NCBI RefSeq assembly: GCF_000472785.1 | Contig: NZ_AXAL01000002.1 | Coordinates: 310,001 to 374,000 of the forward strand | Direction: 5' to 3' | Source of the DNA: Mesorhizobium loti CJ3sym | Lineage (GTDB): Bacteria > Pseudomonadota > Alphaproteobacteria > Rhizobiales > Rhizobiaceae | DNA length: 64,000 nt | Shown here: positions 58,988 to 64,000 of the stretch, piece by piece | Position numbering within the stretch: the stretch's first letter is position 1 | Layout of the letters: every line of letters begins with the position of its first letter | Position numbers and translations under genes: made by a program | The notes under the pieces: generated by a model | The model's database searches: none | Told to the model about the DNA's origin: nothing | The model's input: only the letters and a program-made list of their open reading frames with translations

Positions 58988-60841
58988 TTAATCGTTCTGG
59001 GGGCGCATGCCGAAGGTGGCGGGCTTCAGACCGTAGCGCATGTCGAAATCGTCATCCGATGGCGCTCGGGTGGCTGGCGGCTTGCGGTAGTCTGGATCGC
59101 CGGCCTGACGGCCGGAATCGACCACTTCGGCGAAGGCCATGCCGCCCTGCTGCGATGGTTTCGGTACATTGCGCAGCCGTTCGACGATCGCCACCAGATC
59201 GACATCGTCGTTGACCTTTGGCCCCTCGGTCTCTTCGCGCTTGGCCGTGCCGGGAAGCAGGTGGCTGGGCAGTCGTTCGAACTTCAGCCGCATGGTGGTC
59301 GCCACGCCTTCGCCGAAGGCAATGGCTTCGCGTTGGCCCATGGACGACAGGAAGGCAAGGCTCGAGGCGGACGAGTCGGCGATGGCCGACCGGATGATTG
59401 CCTGGTCCTGCTCGTTGGCTAGTCGCATGGCAAAGAAGGTCGAGCATTGCGACAGGATGGTCGGGTCGAGCTCGCCAGGACGCTGGGTGACGACGCCGAG
59501 ATAGCAGCCATATTTGCGACCTTCCTTGGCGATGCGCGACAGCGCGTGCCTTGTCGGCGCGAAGCCGAGACGCGGATCGGCCGGCATATAGCGATGCGCT
59601 TCCTCGCACAGCAACAGGAGCTGCAGCTTGCCCTCGCTCCATAAAGCAAGATCGAAGGCCAGGCGCGCCAGCACCGAGCAGACGGAATTGACCACTTCGG
59701 AGGGCATGCCTGCCATCTCGAAGCAGGTCACCGGGCGGCCGTGATGCGGCACGCGAAAAATGTTGCCGATCGTCTCGTGGATGGTGTCCTCGATCAGGCG
59801 GGAATTGAACATGAAGCGGTAACGCGGATCGGCGGCGGCCAATTCGATGCGTGTCTTCAGCGATTTGAGCGTCGGGCGCTCGTTCTTGCTTTCGAGCATA
59901 CCCATGCGCTCGTCGATCTGCTTGAGCAGATCCGCGACGCGGTAGGGCACAGGTGTATCGGCGGTCAGCGCATCATTGCCGCGCCGGAGATAGGCACCTG
60001 AATTCGGGTTGCGGTAGAGGTTCTTGGCGAGCGGGATGAGGTCGCGCAGGGCGTCGATCTCTTCGGGGACCGTTTCACGGCCGCGAAACAGCACCTCGGC
60101 GAATTCCTCGAGCTTGAACATCCAGAACGGCAGGTCGAGCGTCTTGGAATCGACCCTGACGCAATACTCGGGCAGCGATGAGGCAAATTCATTGTGCGGA
60201 TCAAGGATAAGGATGCGCAGATCAGGGCGTGCCTGAATCGCTTTGCGCAGCAGCAGCGACACGGCGGTGGACTTGCCGACGCCGGTGGTGCCGACAACGG
60301 CGAAATGGCGCGCCAGCGTGTCGTCGATGGCGATGTTGGCGGCTATCGTCTCGTCCTGCGCCAGAGAGCCGATGGTGATAGAATGGCGGCCCGCGAGATC
60401 ATAGACCGCCTGCAGGTCTCGGGTGCGGATGCGGTGCGCGACCGCACCGATATGCGGATAGGTGGTGATGCCGCGGTCGAAGATCGGCCTGGCACCGGGC
60501 TCGGCGCCGTCGCGAACTTCACCGACCAGCTCGATGCTGACCTCGATGGGGTTCTGGCCCTCGTTGCTCCAGGCGCGGTTCGATTTGCCGATCGCGTAAA
60601 CGAGACCCACGGTTCGCGTCGTGCCCAGATTGATCGAGATCATCTTGCCGACCGTCCACAGGCCGGTGACAGACCCGTCGATGTCGTCGGCATAGGCGGC
60701 GATGGTGGCGCGCGCGCCGTCGCATTGCACGACATTGCCCAGGATGCGCCGGTCGTTCTGCTCCGCGTCGCGGCGCTCCTGCGATGTCGGTTCTGCGACG
60801 GAAGCTTCGCGTTCGACATACATTGACAGGCCAATCCCCAT
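58988..60841 (-). CDS. HerA-like ATPase (DUF87)
   Basis: A 617-residue ATPase of the HerA/FtsK superfamily. A beta-barrel HAS domain (about 32-130) is followed by Walker A GTTGVGKST (184-192), Walker B LLLLCEEAH, and a late arginine-type segment SRIAKEGRKYGCYLGVVTQRPGELDPTILSQCSTFFAMRL. Archaeal HerA pumps DNA ends with NurA; bacterial relatives are often paired with nucleases, but none is adjacent here. ATG 60841 has AGGGAA only 2-3 bases away; ATG 60823 is an alternative. The C-terminal 90 residues are disordered. Confidence 0.9.
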   Translation of the reverse strand: MGIGLSMYVEREASVAEPTSQERRDAEQNDRRILGNVVQCDGARATIAAYADDIDGSVTGLWTVGKMISINLGTTRTVGLVYAIGKSNRAWSNEGQNPIEVSIELVGEVRDGAEPGARPIFDRGITTYPHIGAVAHRIRTRDLQAVYDLAGRHSITIGSLAQDETIAANIAIDDTLARHFAVVGTTGVGKSTAVSLLLRKAIQARPDLRILILDPHNEFASSLPEYCVRVDSKTLDLPFWMFKLEEFAEVLFRGRETVPEEIDALRDLIPLAKNLYRNPNSGAYLRRGNDALTADTPVPYRVADLLKQIDERMGMLESKNERPTLKSLKTRIELAAADPRYRFMFNSRLIEDTIHETIGNIFRVPHHGRPVTCFEMAGMPSEVVNSVCSVLARLAFDLALWSEGKLQLLLLCEEAHRYMPADPRLGFAPTRHALSRIAKEGRKYGCYLGVVTQRPGELDPTILSQCSTFFAMRLANEQDQAIIRSAIADSSASSLAFLSSMGQREAIAFGEGVATTMRLKFERLPSHLLPGTAKREETEGPKVNDDVDLVAIVERLRNVPKPSQQGGMAFAEVVDSGRQAGDPDYRKPPATRAPSDDDFDMRYGLKPATFGMRPQND

Positions 60842-60965
60842 TTCCCTGGAAGTCAGACCCTACAGGAATGGGGTTAAGGTCGGATGAGGTCGGATGGTGT
60901 AGAGAGGATTAAGCTGCTGGCGAAAATTGTCGCAAAATGGCTCTTCTCCAAGGCTCGTCTTTCGC

Positions 60966-60971
60966 TATAAT
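60966..60971 (+). promoter_or_regulatory. TATAAT box immediately before the XRE-cupin gene
   Basis: A perfect TATAAT ends 6 bases before ATG 60978, so transcription would begin at or next to the start codon and the mRNA would be leaderless. The -35 region is poor. Confidence 0.5.
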
Positions 60972-60977
60972 GGACGA

Positions 60978-61541
60978 ATGGATGATATAGCGAACGATAT
61001 TTCCTCAACCATCGGCAAGCGGATCCACACTGAAAGAGGCATGCGGGACTGGTCGCTGGCCGATCTCGCCGAACGCTCCGGCGTTTCCAAGGCGATGCTG
61101 AGCACGATAGAGCGCGGCATGACCAGCCCGACCGCAGCTCTTCTGGTGCGCATCGCGGCGGCCTTCGGCATGACGCTGTCGACCCTCATCGCGCGGGCGG
61201 AACTGCAGGGGGGCGGATTGCTGCGCAAGGCCGACCAGCCGGTGTGGCGCGATCCCGATACGGGCTATGTCAGGCGGCATTTGTCACCGGCCACCGACAT
61301 GCCGCTCGAACTGATCAAGGTGCATCTGCCGGCGGGCGCCAGGGTCAGCTTGCCGGCGGCCTCCTACGCCTTCATCAAGCAGCAGATCTGGCTGATTTCC
61401 GGACGGCTCGACTTCACCGAGGGTGATGTGGTGCACAGGCTGGAGCCTGGCGACTGCCTGGCGCTGGGCGCGCCGTCGGACTGTACCTTCCACGCCCCGG
61501 AGGCGGGAGCCGACTATCTCGTCGCGCTGGTCAGGGGCTGA
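60978..61541 (+). CDS. XRE-family regulator with C-terminal cupin domain
   Basis: A 187-residue regulator. HTH: IHTERGMRDWSLADLAERSGVSKAMLSTIERGMTSPTAALLVRIAAAFGMTL. After a linker, a cupin barrel (ELIKVHLPAGARVSLPAASYAFIKQQIWLISGRLDFTEGDVVHRLEPGDCLALGAPSDCTFHAPE) should bind a small ligand. No ribosome site is seen before the ATG, which fits leaderless translation. A frameshifted gene and a GNAT enzyme follow on the same strand, a common partner of such regulators. Confidence 0.9.
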   Translation: MDDIANDISSTIGKRIHTERGMRDWSLADLAERSGVSKAMLSTIERGMTSPTAALLVRIAAAFGMTLSTLIARAELQGGGLLRKADQPVWRDPDTGYVRRHLSPATDMPLELIKVHLPAGARVSLPAASYAFIKQQIWLISGRLDFTEGDVVHRLEPGDCLALGAPSDCTFHAPEAGADYLVALVRG

Positions 61542-61545
61542 CATC

Positions 61546-61853
61546 ATGGCGAGACGTCCCAAACGCTCCCACAATGGGGGGCCGCCTCTTGATGAATACA
61601 AGGGACCGCCATGGGGCGGGGCGATCCCTACATCTTCCTCGCCTGGCAGGCCGCGCACGCCAAGGCATGGAAGGCGCCGAGCCGCGAAATCATGTTGATG
61701 CGCATGGACAAGGCCGAGCGGCTGGGCCTGACCTATGAGGAGTACACGCTCGAGATCCTCGAGCGTGGGCGCCATCTCAGGGAAGAAGACACCGAGCGCA
61801 TCAGCGCCATCAAGGCCGCACGCAGGCGACGCCGCGCGAGCCGTCTCGACTGA
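61546..61853 (+). pseudogene. Small basic protein gene with an apparent -1 frameshift
   Basis: The first frame (from ATG 61546) reads MARRPKRSHNGGPPLDEYKG and PPWGG, then loses sense. Another frame, from about 61611, continues RGDPYIFLAWQAAHAKAWK, then ERLGLTYEEYTLEILERG and a basic tail to the stop at 61853. Together they make one protein of about 102 residues, and I recall similar proteins with GGPPL followed by W-G...AAH..AWK in rhizobia. The switch falls in the G-rich run GGGGCGGGGC. It may be a mutation, a sequencing error or programmed slippage. Confidence 0.65.
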
Positions 61854-61905
61854 TGCCGGCACGCTGTCGCCCCCGTTTCCAGAGGACTGGCCCAGAGGAC
61901 TAGCA

Positions 61906-62436
61906 ATGAATTCCATTGAAATCGAAGCCCTGAGCGCCAGTGCGGAAACACTGGCAGCCCTGGCTGATCTGCTGGTCGAGACGGTTGCCGCAGGCGGATC
62001 GGTCAGTTTCATGCATCCGCTGGCGCCGGAGGCGGCAAGCGCGTTCTGGGAGAAGTCTCTGGCCACGGCCGCAAAAGGCGAACGGGTGGTGCTCGGCGCT
62101 TGGGACGGCAAGGCCCTTGTCGGCACCGTCACGCTGCTGCTCGACTTCCCGCCCAACCAGCCGCACCGGGCCGAGATCGCCAAGCTGATGACATCGGTCG
62201 GATACCGGGGCAGGGGTGTCGGAACGCGCCTGATTCGGGCGGCCGAGCGTCTCGCTGTCGAGAAGGGTCGCACCTTGCTGGTTCTGGATACGGCGACGGA
62301 AGAGGGTGCTTCAGGCCTCTACGAAAAACTCGGTTTTACGTTAGCCGGCGAAATACCGGACTATGCGCTGAAGCCGCATGGCGGGCTGACCGGCACGCTG
62401 ATCTATTGGAAGCGCATCGGTGCCACGTCCCGATAA
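61906..62436 (+). CDS. GNAT family N-acetyltransferase
   Basis: A 176-residue enzyme. Core: VVLGAWDGKALVGTVTLLLDFPPNQPHRAEIAKLMTSVGYRGRGVGTRLIRAAERLAVEKGRTLLVLDTATEEGASGLYEKLGFTLAGEIPDYAL. The acetyl-CoA loop is RGRGVGTRL. GAGGAC lies 8 bases before ATG 61906. It lies downstream of the XRE-cupin gene; the substrate is unknown. Confidence 0.92.
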   Translation: MNSIEIEALSASAETLAALADLLVETVAAGGSVSFMHPLAPEAASAFWEKSLATAAKGERVVLGAWDGKALVGTVTLLLDFPPNQPHRAEIAKLMTSVGYRGRGVGTRLIRAAERLAVEKGRTLLVLDTATEEGASGLYEKLGFTLAGEIPDYALKPHGGLTGTLIYWKRIGATSR

Positions 62437-62446
62437 ATCGAGCCGG

Positions 62447-63328
62447 TCAGGCCACACCGGAGAGGCGCGACAGCAGCCACTGGCGGAACTCCTGCTCGGC
62501 GCTGGTCAGGCGCGCGGTCGAGGCTCTGGTCAGAAAATGCCCTGAGTTGCTGGAGAGCTCAAAGTCGGAAAGCCTGACCAGGGTCCCGCCTTCGAGTGCG
62601 GTGTCGACCAGTGGCCGCGAGCCCAGAAGCACACCAGCTCCCGCACGAGCCGCCTCCATAGCCGCAACGAAGCTGTCGAAACGGTGCGACCTTCCGGGAT
62701 GGCCCGCCAATCCGGCGGCGACAAACCATTCCGCCCACATCTCACGTGCGCCGGCGACCAGAAGCAGGGGCAGCGATGCCCAGTCGGTATCGACGGCCAG
62801 GATGGGAGCCGCCACCGGCACCAGCCGCTCGGTGGTCAGCCTGTCTGCTTCGCGGCCGGGAAAGGATCCGTTGCCGAAGCGGATGTCGAGCGCCGAGCCC
62901 GGCAAATCGTAGTCGGCCGGGCGATGGATCGTCACCAGGTCGAGTTGGATGCGAGGCAGCGCCCTGGCAAGATCGGGCAGTGCTGGAACGAGCATCAGCA
63001 AGGCAAATGAGATCGGTACGCGGATGGTCACCGTCCGGACGGCGCGCGGCTCGAACAGTTGCGCCGTGCTGCTGCCAATGGTGGCGAAGGCCGACTGGAT
63101 ATGGGGCAGATAGGCAGCGCCTTCCGGCGACAGTGCGACCCCGCGCGCCAGCCGCGTGAACAGACGCGTCTTCAGCCGCTCCTCGAGCAGTCGGATGTGC
63201 TGGCTGACGGCGGCCTGGGTCAAACCGAGTTCAGCTGCCGCGGCCGTGAAATTCGACAGCCGCGCCGCAGCCTCGAAACTGCGCAGCCAGTCGAGTGGAG
63301 GCAATGTCGGGATGGTTCTCTGAGCCAT
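62447..63328 (-). CDS. LysR family regulator (GcvA-like)
   Basis: A 293-residue regulator. N-terminal HTH: PPLDWLRSFEAAARLSNFTAAAAELGLTQAAVSQHIRLLEERLKTRLFTRLARGVALSPEGAAYL, the GcvA/AmpR pattern. The effector domain follows (IRVPISFALLMLVPALPDLARALPRIQLDLV). ATG 63328 begins the conserved part; ATG 63352 in frame is possible. Divergent from the dioxygenase gene at the right edge, which it likely controls. Confidence 0.9.
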   Translation of the reverse strand: MAQRTIPTLPPLDWLRSFEAAARLSNFTAAAAELGLTQAAVSQHIRLLEERLKTRLFTRLARGVALSPEGAAYLPHIQSAFATIGSSTAQLFEPRAVRTVTIRVPISFALLMLVPALPDLARALPRIQLDLVTIHRPADYDLPGSALDIRFGNGSFPGREADRLTTERLVPVAAPILAVDTDWASLPLLLVAGAREMWAEWFVAAGLAGHPGRSHRFDSFVAAMEAARAGAGVLLGSRPLVDTALEGGTLVRLSDFELSSNSGHFLTRASTARLTSAEQEFRQWLLSRLSGVA

Positions 63329-63447
63329 TATTAATTTACTGCCATTGACCAAAAAATGATAATTTGAATTATGCCTTGCTTGAGATCAACATGCAATCGA
63401 AACCCACGGACAGAGCCGTGGGCACCAAGCGGACAGGAACGGATTAC

Positions 63448-64000
63448 ATGCTCACCCACGCGCTGATCGGCGACGAAGGCAAGACAATAGAACTTGGCTG
63501 GAAGGACGGGGCGCGCACCCGCTTTCACGCCATATGGCTGCGCGACAATGCGCTCGACGCCAAGACGCGCAGTGCCGGCAATGGCCAACGGCTGATCACC
63601 ATTCTCGACATTCCTGCCGATACGAAGATCGATGCAGCCTCGATCGAGGGCGATGCCCTCGAACTCACCTTCGTGCCGGAAGGAAAGACGGTCAGCTTTC
63701 CCTCGATATGGCTGAGCGCGAACGCCTATGACCGCGACACAGATCGCCAAGCTGGGTGGACCGGCAAGGACACCGTTCGATGGACCAAGGCCTCGATGCA
63801 GGATTCGGTGCCGCGCGCTGGCTATATGGCTGCCAGCCGCGACCGCACGGTCTTGCGGCAGTGGCTCGCTGCGGTGAAAACCTACGGTTTTGCGGTGATG
63901 GACGACCTGCCAACCGAATCCGGGGCGCTATGCAAGGTGTCCGACCTGTTCGGCTATATCAGGGAGACCAATTATGGCCGCTGGTTCGAAGTCCGCGCCG
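63448..64000 (+). CDS. Gamma-butyrobetaine hydroxylase-like (TauD/TfdA) dioxygenase, cut by window edge
   Basis: The first 184 residues are visible. The N-terminal GBBH-like_N domain ([41 protein letters not shown]) and [12 protein letters not shown] are typical of enzymes that oxidise gamma-butyrobetaine or related betaines with 2-oxoglutarate and Fe(II). The catalytic domain begins at about residue 125 ([22 protein letters not shown]); the iron ligands lie beyond the window. ATG 63448 is preferred (AGGA upstream); ATG 63391, 19 codons earlier, is in frame. Probably regulated by the divergent LysR gene. Confidence 0.88.
   Translation, partial: MLTHALIGDEGKTIELGWKDGARTRFHAIWLRDNALDAKTRSAGNGQRLITILDIPADTKIDAASIEGDALELTFVPEGKTVSFPSIWLSANAYDRDTDRQAGWTGKDTVRWTKASMQDSVPRAGYMAASRDRTVLRQWLAAVKTYGFAVMDDLPTESGALCKVSDLFGYIRETNYGRWFEVRA

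Noticed and set aside
1..64000. CRISPR arrays, rRNA operons, phage structural genes
   Set aside because: I looked for regularly spaced repeats, rRNA text and phage-type genes and saw none.

Overview
The window is high-GC chromosomal DNA from an alphaproteobacterium of the order Hyphomicrobiales (Rhizobiales), most likely Mesorhizobium or a close relative. Three things support this. A circularly permuted two-piece tmRNA gene encodes the tag ANDNYAEARLAA. Gene neighbourhoods such as hflK-hflC-DUF2065-degP and sspB-DUF4169-ribbon-helix-helix are typical of the group. Several families of palindromic intergenic repeats common in rhizobia are present. The genus is an inference from recalled family knowledge, not from a search.

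Layout, left to right. 1-6.1 kb: a LacI-type regulator (cut by the window edge) faces a sugar catabolic and uptake operon (Gfo/Idh/MocA dehydrogenase, TIM-barrel isomerase, periplasmic binding protein, ABC ATPase, permease), with LacI-type operators between them. 6.2-7.0 kb: an A+T-rich islet with one PIN-like gene. 7.0-9.7 kb: a UvrD/PcrA helicase whose reading frame contains an in-frame palindromic repeat. 9.8-18.3 kb: a flavin monooxygenase-like gene with a LuxR-type regulator, a DUF2059 protein, a membrane PQQ glucose dehydrogenase, two small proteins and a Tat-type dienelactone hydrolase. 18.3-19.9 kb: a LOV-domain histidine kinase and its receiver protein. 20-33 kb: an EamA exporter with an Lrp regulator, a thioesterase, a GlcD-like oxidase, a Dyp peroxidase, a very large AsmA protein, an ECF sigma factor with a SnoaL-like tail, and a MarR regulator. 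33-40 kb: a ClC channel, SspB and partners, a TetR/Bcr-CflA drug efflux pair, ssrA, DUF2853 and thyA. 40.3-44.5 kb: a molybdate block (Mop protein, modABC, ModE-like HTH) and cobF. 44.7-53.7 kb: DUF4424, folA, hflKC-DUF2065-degP, serB-GNAT, miaA and a diguanylate cyclase.

The most unusual part is 53756-58819. This is an apparently intact 5064-bp transposon with perfect 26-bp terminal inverted repeats, an 8-bp target duplication (CACGGACT) and an IS1595/ISXO2-type DD(N) transposase. It landed in the centre of a palindromic intergenic repeat, and an uninterrupted relative of that repeat sits at 39.3 kb. Its cargo is two membrane proteins, a possible degenerate PLD-like protein, a small HTH protein (DUF6471-like), a coiled-coil/winged-helix-like protein, a basic hypothetical protein, and two tRNA-like genes with good acceptor, D and T arms but broken anticodon stems.

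58.9-64 kb: a HerA-like ATPase, an XRE-cupin regulator (possibly leaderless), a frameshifted small gene, a GNAT enzyme, a LysR regulator, and the start of a gamma-butyrobetaine hydroxylase-like dioxygenase that runs off the right edge.
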